A model generated the notes under the pieces. It searched no databases. It was not told the origin of the DNA and saw only the letters and a list, made by a program, of their open reading frames with translations. A stretch of 64,000 nucleotides of DNA from Steromphala cineraria (taxonomy: Eukaryota > Mollusca > Gastropoda > Trochida > Trochidae): NCBI GenBank assembly GCA_916613615.1, contig OU744725.1, forward strand, positions 56,924,575-56,988,574, given 5' to 3'. A program made the translations under genes and the position numbers. Shown here one piece after another: positions 1 to 11,939 of this stretch. Numbering within the stretch: position 1 is the stretch's first letter; each line of letters begins with the position of its first letter.

Positions 1-137
1 AATATTCTGCAAATCTCAAGAATAGGTTCTAGTAAAATGTTTTCCTATTTCATCATTCAGAAAGCAAACAATTCAAAAGATAATTTTCTTGTATCAAAAT
101 AAAGAATAATTGAAGCAATCAATAAAAGAGAACCTAC

Positions 138-180
138 CAACAATCACGATTGATTCGGCCAAGAGTATACGCTGCTCCAT
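138..180 (-). CDS. AMD1: AMD1 coding exon 6
   Basis: 43 nt encoding [14 protein letters not shown] and two bases of a Trp codon. It matches human NGAAYCMGRMNSDCW. Acceptor TTGCCACCAG, donor GTAGGT. The following exons are outside the window. Confidence 0.9.
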
Positions 181-3100
181 CTGGTGGCAAAAAAATTAAA
201 TATCATAACCATTTAACAGTAACTGTTGTAAAATGAAATTGACAATAGGAACATTTTTCTGATAAACAAATGTTTTATTGCAAAAATCATGACATTTTTT
301 AGTAAAAGCTTTCTCATACAATAAGTGAAATGTAGGGAATAACAAAGTTGGATACATATGTACAGTTAGAGATAAGATAGTGAACAAATGTAACAATGTA
401 ATATTATACTCTGAGGGTGTAAGTTTGAATCCTGCATTGAACTTGACCCAAAAAAGTATAAGTATCTGTTCTAATATTTTTGTTAATTAACACTTCCCTT
501 GACAAGATAGAAGATATATTTTTTCATGTAAACATTATTCAGCTTCATAAAAAAACAGTTCTTGTAAACAGAATGATTTATTGTTTAATTGTTCAGACAT
601 CATGGCTCTCTAAATTGTCACTGACTATAAATATTCAAAGTCATAAAATTATTGGCTTTAGTGAACAGACCTGAAACTTAACTTACAAATTTATTGCTGA
701 TAAGCTGATAAATAAAGCAATTAAGTTAATTAGATGAGCTTTTGCTACTCAAGCACTTTTTTATCAATTAATATTTCAAATCAGTATGTACATTGCCATA
801 AATCACATTAAATATGAAAATAATATTCAAATAATTTTATATATCCAATCCGATTCAACATCACCTGTTGCAAATAAATTATTATTAATGTATTCACAGA
901 TAAGAAGATAATTTTTTGGGCATTAAGTTACATATCATACATCAACAGTAAAATTCATTAGAGGACTTGTTTATTTTTTATCAGAGAAGTGACTAAAACT
1001 TCTATTATTTATCAGAATAATATTAATAATAATTAACAACAAGCAAAAATGTGAGCATGACTCAGTAATAATCCCTCACTGTGCATCCCTGACCAATTAG
1101 ATTACTGTTTACTTCCCAAAAGTTAGACATCCTATAACCAGACCATTAGTAGACATCTATTACACAGAATTTGACAGAATTGAAAAGAATGAATGAATAT
1201 ATTTTCTTCAATTGGTCAGAAAAAGTCATAACAAGGATTATTTATATATTTATTGTAACTTTGCACTTTATCTCTCCCAATTTGGTAAAAGAAATGTGCA
1301 AATTTCATAAAAAGAATTGGAGAAATAGTTCTGCAATCAGTCAAACAAATTCTGATCTTGGAAAATGAAAAGGTACTAGTAATAAAAAGTAAAATATTCA
1401 ACAAATTTCAAAATTGGTTGTAATTTGGCACTGCACACCTCCTAGTAGGGTAAAAGACGTGCAAAATTATAAGTAGGTCAACAAAATATGTCCTTGGTCG
1501 GAATCACTTTATATGATCGGACGGATGGACGGAATTGTTAATATTACTGAATACCCTTGCCTGTTGGTCGGGCGCATAATATATCAATTATCAATGAAAA
1601 CTCAAGATTAAAGAATTCTAATGAAAATGATAGATATAATGAAATTTATTAATTGTATCAGGTTTTTTTCTATTGTATTCGACTGCTAATTTGGTATGTA
1701 AATTCATGTCATCTAGAATCTGGAAACATTTTTAAAAGTAGTTATTCCTCGCAAAGGTAATGAACAAAGCTCAAAAAAATAAAAGTCATTTTCTCTGCAA
1801 TATTAAATAAATCAAATAAGTATGATAAAAGACAAAATTAAAGCCAGCATGTCGTTCATATGAACATTTTAATAAAAAAAATTAAATTTCTGAAAACAAA
1901 AATACACTTACTCGGAAACAGCTGATCGAGATGACTGACCTGTGAACAAATAAAGGAATGAATAAATGTTCAAACGAATAAAACAAGAATTCATGAGTTC
2001 ATAAACTTCATAAAGATTTTATTCAAACAAAGAATAAAATCAATGATGATGCTGCAGTATTTTTTTCTCAATTGCAATATACAAGTTAAAGTGATAATAT
2101 GTGATGTGAATATTGTATATATCTGTTTTTATATTTGTTATTGTTTATTTACTGGAGCACAGTATAAGATGTAAAACAAATTTTCCTTTGGGATAATAAA
2201 GCCATTATCTTATCTGATACATTTGTAGGTAAACAAATGGATCTGTCGATGATGAAAATAACTGTTACCAATAGCAAGCAAGGCAATGTATTTTAAACTA
2301 AAAGGGCAGTTCTAAAATGAACGCAACATGTTTGGTAAAGCAATGCAAATTCATTTCCCTATTTCAAATTGTTAAAAATTATTTCAAATTATTAAAAGGT
2401 GTTCAAACTAAAATGGCCTGCAAGAAATTTTTGCCCGAAACTCAAATTATTCTTAAGGCAAAGACAAATTTAGTTTAGTAATATGAAAATTGATATCCAT
2501 TAGGGAAATACGCGGGAACATACAACTGGCCCTTTAAATTCAGTTGGAGTTACAGTATTTCCTCTAATACAACCCACGCCTCCATTACAACCCGGGCCTC
2601 GAATATAACCCGGGGGGTAAGGGGGTGCGGACATTAATACAACCCGGGTCTCGAATAGAACCCGGGTCTAACATAGATACTGGTATAATATGTCGATAGT
2701 ATATACTTCACGGAAACCGTATATTGCAGGGATTGATACAGATTTTGATAAAAGAATGAATATCAACAGAAATGCCACGAAATATGTAGAACTAGATCAA
2801 TAATTTTCAATGAAAACTCCATTCCTAGAAGATTTTGAAACGTCAATTCAGACCTGAAGAATTGCAACCCGGCCTCCATTATCCCCCGGGCCTCGAATAG
2901 AACCTGGGGGGTAAGGGGGTACTGAACGAAATAGAACCCCGGGGTTTTATTCGAGGAAATACGGTAATATGTTGAGTGAGTTCTCTTGCAATAACAAAAT
3001 ACCTCAACTCTCAATTACCTTTTAAGATTCCTGAGATCTTCGCACTTTACTTATATATCCCATTATATATACTCTTATCAGCAAAAGGGCTTCATTTAGT

Positions 3101-6100
3101 TGAAATATGGTCCAAATAGCTCTATAAACTATTCACGAGCACACAAGCACAAAAACATGTAACAAAAGAACCATTATCTTCTCTAAATATGAGCATTAAA
3201 AACTATCATCATTGCTCAGCTATGAGCTGTTTTGGAAAGGGATATTTTATAATCACTGCTTATGACCTGTGTACATATTTGAGCTATTTTCACAACACAA
3301 CTTCATACTTTGTGAAAAACTTTCTGTCAGATCATATTTTATTTGGTTGTGTTATTTTGGCAATTTTAGATGAAAATTGCTCATTTTGAAACCCTCGATA
3401 GATTGGATATTTTCATGTTGTTCCTGTATTGCAATATACCGATATACGAATAATACTGTGCATCCTTATATTTCAAATTGATTACTCCAGTAACTGAGTT
3501 GAGATAATTATGCTTTGAATCATTTCTTTGCAAATTAAAAAATGGTCTTAAACAATGGTCCTGTTAAAGCATCAATTAAAAATTTGGCACTTTGTTGAAA
3601 TTTTAGAAGTAATTTGTGTTTGTGACCTTCGTAAATATTATGTGGTTTGATTAATGGAGAAATTACGGTAATACTTAGGACCTTAGATAAGATTGTATAT
3701 AAACAAATTATAAACACATGAAAAATGAAGTTTGTACATGTGTTTATTTTAATTCCAATCTCCATTATCATTATATATTATAAATCATAAGGAGACAAAT
3801 TATCCCAAATGTAGAATTTGTAAACATCATAAAATTCCAAAAGGGTATACTTATTCATGCTTTATATCATTTCATAAATGTGCTCAATAACAATAAAGTT
3901 TGTAAGGTTGAGTGAAAAACATGTTCATATGGAAGACAAGAGTAATTCTATGGATGAACAACTTCTTTATTGGATGGTGGCATCTAATAAAGAAGTTGTT
4001 CATCCATAGAATTACTCTTGTCTTCCTTATACCATCAACTTCTATAATGCCACTCAAACAGCTCTTGTTTATATGGAGGAAGGAATTCAACCGATAACAT
4101 TTTTGATTATAACAACATAAACAGAAGAGGGAGGAGAAAGCAACTTGTCATTGTATCGTATTCACATTACAGTTTGTGAGATCATGTGATAAACATATCA
4201 CATTACAGCTTGAGAAAATATGTGGAGAAAGTGGGGAAAAATGCAAATTTTTCTTGACCATTATGGCCAAGAAACTCTCTAGATAATGAAACCTCCAGTG
4301 ATTAGGAAAGGCAGGGGCCATGGGTCATTATGCACATTGGATGAAAAAATGGCCGACTAAAATTTTGAAGCTTACTGTTGATATGATGGGCAATGGCCCA
4401 TTTGATACTCAGAAAATGTCCAAACCCTGAAAATGGCCCATTGTCAAAGAGTGCTTTCACTATCCCTAACCTCACATTCAAGTTCATCAGTGCATATCGG
4501 GGTTGTCCCAGATCAACAATCAAGGTGACCTGTATCCATATGCTGACACTCAGCTTATTGTATGTTCCGAGTGAGAGAACAGACAACAACAGGTCATGCA
4601 TGATGTCATTTCAGTTCGAAAACACTTGTCAAATATATTTTATTAATGGTGAGGTGCAATGCAATTTTTTTGCACTTAGGTATGAAATAAGCCTGAGAAG
4701 TTACCAGCCTGAAAGAATGATTTTACTTAATTTCATGGTCAAATTCAACAAAAACATTAAAAAGTTACCAGCCCAGACCAGAAGTTACCCCTTTCGGGCT
4801 GTCGGACGGGTCTTATTTCATACACTGACTTAGTTCTGGTGACATTGCATGTATATGCATGTACAGCACTATCTTTGGAAATGATCATTGTATAGGTTTT
4901 GTCCATTAATGACTATCAGCACTTCCTGAATGGGTGGCTATTCAACTATTCCCAGGGAATACCATAAATCCTTGAATAATCCCTACCTTGAATTGAATAC
5001 ATGTTGGATCTAAGGCCTCTTTGAAATAAATATTCACCTGCCATAAATCTCGGGGTTTGATTTACCTATGTAAACAAACCTTTGAAATTATTTTTTTCTT
5101 AGAACTTCTGTCATATATGCATAGTTATGAAATGCTTAACCTAAGCGCTATAATGCTTAACCTTAGTTAAGCAGGGTTCGAAATTAGCACTAGCCCGGTA
5201 GCCCATGGCTAGTGCAAAAGATGCTGGGCTAGTAAAGTGCAATGATTGGTAGTCCAAAGGACTAGTTGAATTAAAAGAAAATATGATTATATCGGTGTAT
5301 TTGGCTAGTCAAAATGTCTTTGGGCTAGTGCTTCCAGGAATGAACTAGTCCGAATGGCTAGTACCCCAATAGGACTAACTTCGACCCCTGTTAAGCACCA
5401 AATTCACAACTGTCACAGAAATTCCTGATTATGATATTTATCTTCCATTTTTAAGAAAAAGGATCAACAAATTGTGGCTCCAAAAATAGTAACCTCCTGC
5501 CTTTAATAATAGCCAGTTCAAATAGATGTTCGAAATTAATGATTGCCGGACATTTATTCAAGGATTTACAGTAAGTTGTGTGGGGGACTGCTATTTTCTA
5601 GTACTGCATGATAAGACTTGCGCATTTGGATTATCTCTTAATCCTTGCCGTGCCATTATACATACCTATCATGAATATTTTCTTGGAAAGACAGGGCCAT
5701 GCTAAAACCTAGAGGCTTGGATATACTGGGCAAATAATGTAACTCAACACTGATTAATAACATTGATTATTAAAATTATTAAGAATTTATTCAAAAAAAT
5801 TTGGAAGAAATCGCAACCAACCTCATCTTCAAAGTTCCGATGCACACCATGTTGTAACTCCGGCCGAGAGAAATTTTTTCTTGAATAGAAAATGTCCTGT
5901 AAATAAATGTTAATAAACCCTGTTAAATCTTCACATTATTTCAAGAATGGTTAAATAAGCTTTCAAATGAACGAGTGAGGACAAATATTCTTTCTTTTAT
6001 TGGTCATAATTCAAAGCTTATTTATCAAGAATAATTAGCTGTTGCTGAACCTTTCTCATAGAGCTTTGACGGGTAACCCGGGTACCCATGACAGGTAGGT

Positions 6101-9100
6101 AATGAGTTGGACCCAGGTACCCATCACATTACCCGGACCCATTTTGATCATGTGACATACATTGAAATAAGTGAAGAATTGATTCAAAGTGTGTCAGTGT
6201 TTGATATATATTCACAACAAATTGTAGTTATAGCAACTTATTATTAGCATTTATATTGCGTTAACTTTTGTTCTGATCAAACCCTCTGACAATCTATCAT
6301 AAATAGTTACTTGTATGTGAAATAAGTTTACTAGTTCTCATGTGTTTGATGTTTCATACCAACTTTCTTAATGATGTAACGCAAAAAAATATAATAGTTA
6401 ATCTGATTGTATCAAAGTGTTTACATGAAGGTAACGTTTCTGTTATCATAATTTCCTAATTTAACAGGTCGAAAGTACCACAGACAGATAGATTGTAAAT
6501 ATATTTTTAATATGTTGTAAAGGGCATATTTGTTATTCAATTGATTTTTGTATAGATGTGCCCACTCCTTTGTGACTGTGACGAGTTGGAAACTTGTTCA
6601 TAGTTGTATACAATGTGAGCCATTTATGTATGAGGCCGTTTTGATGTTAAAAGAATTTCCTCTGGGATAATAAGGTCTTGTCTTATCTTATCTTATCTTA
6701 TATAAACACAATATATTTTATTCTTGCTAACTCAAAACAGTGTTATGAAGGGTACTTGGGTAGGGTAGGATAGGGCAATACTTGACCCTACCATTTACTG
6801 GTTTCCGTACCAGCCCGACGATGCTTATAAAGGGGCATTAGCACGTTTTTAGGGAGAATATAAGGTGATGTCAGGAAAATGAAAACGAATGGTTCTAACA
6901 TCCTGCTACATCAGCGTATATGTCTCCGCTAATGCTACAACCTATCTATCCCCTGATATCCTCCTATAGTCTTCTGTCGTATCGCTATATATAGCAAGCC
7001 AATCAAATGATGCCCTTTCAGCGAAAGCGGCAAACTAGTTTCTTAGCTTCGTTCCGCGTGCTAAACTCCAAATCGCGCGCTCTTAGATTAAAATGTGCGA
7101 CATCGCTAGAAAACAGTGCATGGAGTGCGAAATAGTTTGACTCAAATCAGACAGGCTATAAATAGCGCTGAGCAACCACCCGTCAGCGATACGACAGAAG
7201 ACTATAGGAGGATATCAGGGGATAGGTTGTAGTATTAGCGGAGACATATATGCTGATGTAGCAGGATGTGGTTCTAATTGACAGACAATGTATTAAAACT
7301 AAATGAAGCATTAATAATTCAAATATATAATGTAAAATTTAGCCATGTGATTCCTTTTTTGTACGCAAAATGATTCAAAGGTGTTCACTCAAAACGGTCA
7401 CAAATGGATTTTATGTGAATCTTCATACTTTGTCCTCTGACTATGGATGATTGGCTTGTGTAATGAGATTTTTGACACTGTCAAAATAATACATTTAGCA
7501 TCAAATTACAATTATCAGTGAACATTTTAAAATAAAAAATTATCAAAATACTACTACTGCCCCTTTAATGTCATTATGTTTACTTGAAATGTGTTCAATA
7601 GTGATATAGAAGAAATAAAGTGTTAACAACACTCACCAAGATTTTGTCAAATCCACAATGTTCTTTGACAATTTTGATGAGTGGTTTAACTGCCAACAGT
7701 AGTGTTGTTCTTCCGCAGGTTTTCAGGATAAATCTTTCCTTGGTCACAAACATACTGCTTTCACTGTAATATACAAGAATGTCATGTATAGAACAATAAA
7801 ATGCAAAACCTCTTGATGGCTCTTATTTTCTTAATCTTTTCATAAATCTATCCATGGTAAGGTAATTTTAAACACAATATTATTTTAAATTTTTTTTTTT
7901 TTTATTCCACATTTTTATGTGCACATATATATACATATATTCATACACATAGTTCATTCATAGTTACATATTGGACGGTTGATATAGGATACAATTGGTA
8001 TTGAGCATCGTCTTTTTAAATCTATTTTTCGATGGACAAAATGCAAACGATTCATTATGTGAACAAGTGGTGACAACTTGACCAAAATTTAACAAACTTG
8101 TCGTACTGACATGAAGAGTAGGCTATGGCTTTTGTTCATAATAGCTATCTAATGAGAGCCTTTAAATTCTAGATAAGAAAATCATGTCAAAAATTACTCT
8201 TTCATGTTATCAGATAGCAAGTTGTTTTCTCACTGCACCATTTAAACTAAAATGAGTACAAATTGATGATGATAGATTTCAAATACAAGGGCAATTGCCA
8301 AATTAAAATTAAGAAAATTATTAAATTGCATGAAAAGGGCCCATTGTAAAAGGTATCCTTGTTGCAGCTGTAATAATTATCAATCTTCTAATAAACTAAA
8401 TGATTAAATGACAAGTCTTTTAAATATTGTTTTAAACAATTAGACCCGTACCTGAGTACATAGGCGTCCATATCTTCAGACGAAGCCACGCTGATTATTT
8501 CGCAGCGAACGAGCTTGAGAAGACACTCCCATTCTTTTCTGTAAAAAGAATTGTTTATTATATGATTAAGGGTGAGATACTCTGTTTTATCAGTGAAATA
8601 AACCCTCTATATGGCTAGCCTACAGTGGCGATAACCTTTATTGTCACTCTACTGAGTGGTGATAAAGTTTATCACCACCCGAGTGACATCAAGTTCAAGA
8701 GTTTGACGTCATGTAACAATGGTCATGAATTCTCATATGACGTCACACTGTTACCGCGGTGACGGGCTCTTCCAAGCGGCCGCTCAAAATGAAATTGGCC
8801 TTTTTTGACATAATTAGAAGGATTTCATCATATAATAAATAGAATATCTGTCAATTCTTGATAAATACCATGTTTATCTCATCTTGTGAGGTAGAAAAGT
8901 TAAATATTTTCATTCATGGCTGCGCCACTCATGACAATTTAAACTTTCTAACTCACTCGATTAGATAAACATGGTATTAGTCAAGAAAAGACAGATATCC
9001 TCTATATATAATTTGTTGAGTTTAGGAACCAACTTTTCATCAAATAAGATACAGTCGTGACGGCGCTTTCCACGGTGAGGGTGTGGTGGGGATACAGAGT

Positions 9101-10277
9101 GTGTTACCTGGATCCACTAAAGGATGCCAATAGCTAGATAGACTATTGAAAAACCATTAGGTAAAGTATCAAAGGGGGAAACCTTACCCCTTTTGATTAC
9201 ATAATATAGAATATACTTAGAGTAAATCCTAAATGGATCATTATAAGAGATCTTTTATTAATTGGACATTGTAGTAAACAGAATACAAACATTTTTTAAG
9301 AACAAAGATCTTTTCATTTCATTGTGAAAGATGTTGAAATTGATGACTGTAAGGGGAAATTATTATCAACTTAAAAAATTAACAGTATTCTATGTTTTTT
9401 ATTTCATTTATATATATATACATATATATTTCAGAACAAAAACAATGAATGGAAAGTTGTAATAAACATTATAGAAGAAAGGAAGGAAAGGATGCGTGCA
9501 AGGGCCACTGTTGTCGGAAGCACGATCTAACAGAAGTAACAGAAGTAAGTTTATATACATAATCAATATTCTATTGAAATAAATATTTCTTCCAATTCAT
9601 TTTTTATCTTAAATAATTATTTTTTCATTATACTTGCATAATACCATTTATAAAGTGTTTTAATGTCTTACAACAAGAAAATGGCTAATTGAATAAGAAT
9701 CTCCATTGATAAAACAATTTACTAATGTTTCAATTAAGGACCACCTTATTTCAGATCATTTCTTTGTCAGGTCTTATTCTATGGAAATTATAAATTTCTC
9801 TTTAAAGATGATTAAAAGACATGTCTAAAATAAATAAAAACGTCTGTTTCATTGTAAAAGACAAAAAATATATATAAATAGGCGCAGTATATCTTCAATC
9901 TTCCCTTACTGAGTTACAGTGAAGTATTCCTAGCATTTTAATTCATAATACATTTCGTCAATCATCGATATCAATTTAAAAATGTAAATTATATACGTGG
10001 CCTATTACAGTAAAACATAAATATCATGGCAATCATTATATAACCGAAAGTGTCCAAAAACAAGGTCTGCAGAAAGACCTTGGAATCGTGCACGGTGTTG
10101 TTTTGGTCTGCAAGATGCCAAACCGGGGATTGGCAACAGAAATACACGTGATCCAAGTCAAATTTAACCATACCTTGCGACTGTGCGAAGATCGCAGTCT
10201 TGGTCCGTCGAAGATGCAAACCAAACTTCCAACAATTTTTCGGTTCCTTCGAAAAATTGGTCACCGGCACCGGCCAT
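138..10277 (-). CDS. AMD1: S-adenosylmethionine decarboxylase proenzyme, 5' six exons (3' part beyond left edge)
   Basis: Removes CO2 from S-adenosylmethionine to give the aminopropyl donor for spermidine and spermine; a cytosolic, pyruvoyl-dependent enzyme. Coding exons joined in order: 10277-10174, 8538-8452, 7763-7637, 5896-5822, 1939-1912, 180-138. All phases fit, giving 154 codons plus 2 nt. Visible motifs: [13 protein letters not shown] at residues 8-20, with the two glutamates matching human E8 and E11; LSESSMF at 63-69, with self-cleavage expected between E65 and S66 so that S66 becomes the pyruvoyl group; KTCG at 78-81, where C80 matches the catalytic human C82; FYSRKNF; and FPNGAAY. 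The start was chosen because it is the first ATG in frame, has A at -3 and G at +4, and precedes the conserved N-terminus. Compared with human there is one extra Arg right after KTCG and one residue fewer shortly after. The rest of the large chain lies left of position 1. Intron 4 (1940-5821) holds a TA-flanked MITE, a LINE tail, a hairpin and a hAT-like MITE. Intron 3 (5897-7636) holds a nested MITE. Confidence 0.95.
1912..1939 (-). CDS. AMD1: AMD1 coding exon 5 (28-nt microexon)
   Basis: 28 nt encoding VSHLDQLFP plus the first base of the next Asn codon. Acceptor GTTCACAG and donor GTAAGT are both strong. The peptide aligns with human IEFLNAIFP, and the split Asn is completed by the next exon. 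Confidence 0.88.
2090..2218 (+). mobile_element. 3' tail of a non-LTR retroelement
   Basis: TTCCTTTGGGATAATAAAGC followed by TTATCTTATC resembles CR1/L2-type 3' ends, which finish in short tandem repeats. No coding part is recognisable. A related tail is at 6520-6704. Confidence 0.5.
2553..2964. mobile_element. TA-flanked MITE with GC-rich CCCGGG-containing core
   Basis: Ends CAGTATTTCCTC and GAGGAAATACGG are inverted and bordered by TA. The interior repeats blocks like AACCCGGGCCTCGAAT. A solo copy of this terminus (ACCGTATTTCCTCGAATAGA) occurs at about 63604. In AMD1 intron 4. Confidence 0.7.
3931..4026. repeat. Perfect 39-bp inverted repeat with 18-bp loop
   Basis: Arms GGAAGACAAGAGTAATTCTA.. 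(3931-3969) and inverse (3988-4026), without mismatch. No flanking duplication or CAT ends found. In AMD1 intron 4. Confidence 0.9.
5174..5389. mobile_element. Short hAT-like MITE
   Basis: 216 bp with imperfect inverted ends GGGTTCGAAATTAG and the inverse of AGGGGTCGAAGTTAG, flanked by 8-bp repeats GTTAAGCA at 5166-5173 and 5390-5397. The body is rich in GGCTAGT motifs. In AMD1 intron 4. Confidence 0.75.
5822..5896 (-). CDS. AMD1: AMD1 coding exon 4
   Basis: 75 nt, phase 0 at both ends: [15 protein letters not shown] then HRNFEDE, matching human SFFYSRKNF and HRNFQEE. The acceptor is TTTACAG. The donor GTTGGT is weak but keeps GT. Confidence 0.92.
6520..6704 (+). mobile_element. 3' tail of a non-LTR retroelement
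   Basis: TTTCCTCTGGGATAATAAGG then (TCTTA)n, similar to the tail at 2090-2218. Only the terminal piece is present, in AMD1 intron 3. Confidence 0.5.
6831..7564. mobile_element. TTAA-type MITE, copy 1, split by a nested foldback element
   Basis: Ends are AGGGGCATTAGCACG and the inverse of AGGGGCAGTAGTAGT, with TTAA on the right. The core matches the other six copies, but a 370-bp element with a 9-bp duplication interrupts it at 6890-7277. TTAA targets and AGGGG ends suggest a Kolobok- or piggyBac-type source. Lies in AMD1 intron 3. Confidence 0.85.
6899..7268. mobile_element. Foldback element (CATCCTG ends), nested in MITE copy 1
   Basis: 370 bp. About 100-bp imperfect inverted arms, starting CATCCTGCTACATCAGC and ending with its inverse. 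Exact 9-bp direct repeats TGGTTCTAA at 6890-6898 and 7269-7277. The other MITE copies have a single TGGTTCCAA here, the empty site. Confidence 0.9.
7637..7763 (-). CDS. AMD1: AMD1 coding exon 3 (processing site and catalytic Cys)
   Basis: 127 nt between acceptor ATTACAG and donor GTGAGT. Begins with the rest of the Ser codon and ESSMF, so the autocatalytic cleavage site sits at the exon 2/3 border. Also carries KTCG with the catalytic Cys. Ends in phase 0 after GFDKIL. Confidence 0.95.
8452..8538 (-). CDS. AMD1: AMD1 coding exon 2
   Basis: 87 nt between acceptor TTTTTACAG and donor GTACGG. Encodes [19 protein letters not shown] and then DAYVLS, matching human EWDILLKDVQCSIISV and EAYVLSE. 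The last Ser codon is split across the intron. Confidence 0.95.
8548..9012. mobile_element. Hairpin element family with CRE motifs, copy 1
   Basis: Contains the block GATAAATACCATGTTTATCT and a diverged inverse, TTATATGAT-type borders, two TGACGTCA sites and an internal palindrome at 8656-8678. The same layout occurs near 36990-37400 and 42260-42655. Boundaries are approximate. In AMD1 intron 1, next to exon 2. Confidence 0.65.
10174..10277 (-). CDS. AMD1: AMD1 coding exon 1
   Basis: 104 nt, ends in phase 2 (LRTVA plus AG of an Arg codon) at donor GTATGG. Encodes the N-terminus with the [13 protein letters not shown] signature. The open frame extends upstream of the ATG without another ATG, so the protein start is unambiguous within this exon. 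Confidence 0.95.
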
Positions 10278-10303
10278 GATTCGGCTGTCCAAACAAGCCC
10301 TTC

Positions 10304-10357
10304 TTATCCGGGACTCGGCAAATGTGTGAATGCAGCGTTCGGGACTTTCCGCCACAT
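10304..10357 (-). promoter_or_regulatory. Upstream ORF of 17 codons in the AMD1 5' leader
   Basis: An ATG at 10357 opens a 17-codon frame that ends in TAA at 10304, 26 nt before the AMD1 start and in a different frame. Its start context is poor (C at -3, T at +4), so many ribosomes would be expected to scan past. Vertebrate AMD1 is known to have a short polyamine-sensing uORF (peptide MAGDIS). This one is longer and unrelated in sequence, so a regulatory role is inference from position alone. I cannot see whether a leader intron removes it. Confidence 0.45.
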
Positions 10358-11332
10358 GCGCCGGAAATAGCCGACCAAGGTCAGCTCGGTTCAAGGCTGC
10401 CAGAGGTCAGAAAGGAATAACACTATAATATCTAGTTTTAATGCAATGTAATATATATATAGGCAAATATTTTTGAATATTTGATATCTTGGATTTATTT
10501 GATTTATCCTACTCAAGATTAAGATAATTATTTGCCCTTGTGTAGTTATATTTATTTTAAGGCTATGAAGGCTTACACTATCAGATTAAAATATAGTCGA
10601 TCACCAGTAAGAGGATTTTCAACGTTAATTGCAAGCTGTGTTTAAACATGTGCTTGTTAAAACAGCATTTGATATTTGAGCACTTAGACTTAACCAAACA
10701 CAATACGTTATAGTGATTTTAATTAGCTGCCAAGTTTTGCATAGAGTAAATTAATAAATCACTTTTAAAACTAATTAAGTAGCTTAATTATATGTTATAG
10801 GCCAGAAAGGGAATTATATTATCGCATTTTTCAAATAATGCTTTCCAAACTAAACATCGTCCAACATGATTCTGAAACCAAAACAAACGATCATTATCAA
10901 ATATTGTAGTAGGCCTACACCACAATGTAGCTAAAAACCATGCCATGATCTAATACGCATGCATATCGAACGTTATTTCTGTGCTTGGATTTTAAATTTC
11001 CTGTTTTCCATGCTATTGCAATAGTATGTAACATATTTCCTCAATACGATCATGGAAATTAAAATGTTAGTAGTATCTTATATATTCCATTACAATTATT
11101 TAAAATAAAGTGCACAGCTCAAATAATAGAAATATACAAAATCAAATTCCTAATAAGTTACCGATTTTTGTTGACAGTCCTTAGCACACATTAAGAGTAA
11201 CTTTATTACGAGTTCATTCACGACTAGGATTGTCAATTTCATAGATGATGTGACAAAGCACGTGCAAATACCTTTTTTTCACCGAAGCAGTGTTGTCACC
11301 TCATTTTTGATAGTGGCCGGCGTTACTCTTGA

Positions 11333-11695
11333 AGGGGCAGTAGCACGTTTTTAGGGGGGATATAAGGTGATGTCAGGAAAATGAAAATTAATGGTTCCAA
11401 TTGACAGACAATGCATTTAAACTAATTGGAGCAGTAATCATTCAAATAAATAATGTAAAGTTTAGCCATGCGATTCATTTTTCTAACACAAAGTGAATAA
11501 AAGGTGTTCATCACACAAAACGGCTGCCAATGGATTTTATGTGAATCTTCATACTTTGTCCTCGATCGTACTATGGAATATTGGTTTGTGTTATGAGATT
11601 TTTGACACTATCAAACTAATACATTTATCTTTAACATACGATTATCAGTGAAAATTTGAAAATATAAAGTTATCAAAAAACGTGCTACTGCCCCT
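11333..11695. mobile_element. TTAA-type MITE, copy 2
   Basis: AGGGGCAGTAGCACGTTTTT at the left, its inverse at the right, TTAA at 11696-11699 and TTGA on the left. About 363 bp, no coding potential, intergenic. Confidence 0.88.
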
Positions 11696-11939
11696 TTAAA
11701 GAGCCACTCCGTAAGTTGTCAGGATTCATATATGCCAAACTTAACAAATAGCGAAATCTGATCAAGAAGTATTGATTGTTGAAGGAAAGTATAATTTTAA
11801 AGCTAATCGATGTCTTAGGAAAGTTTAAATTCACGATTCGAAAACCGGACATTGACGCGCATCGATCAGTCAAACGTAATTTTTGAATCTTATCTAAAAC
11901 AGTACGAATGAAACTTACGAGTTGATCATGTTTTATAAG

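Noticed and set aside
4302..4833. Overlapping open frames of 99 (minus) and 146 (plus) codons in AMD1 intron 4
   Set aside because: No recognisable motif, no splice continuity with a gene, and part of the sequence is a repeat related to one near 59890-60062.
10275..10357. Similarity between the AMD1 start (MAGAGD) and the vertebrate uORF peptide MAGDIS
   Set aside because: Coincidence: the residues belong to the main coding frame, and the uORF here encodes a different peptide.
10088..10394. Longer open frame running through AMD1 exon 1 from 10394
   Set aside because: It depends on a non-ATG start; the upstream part is leader sequence, and the first in-frame ATG at 10277 gives the family N-terminus.
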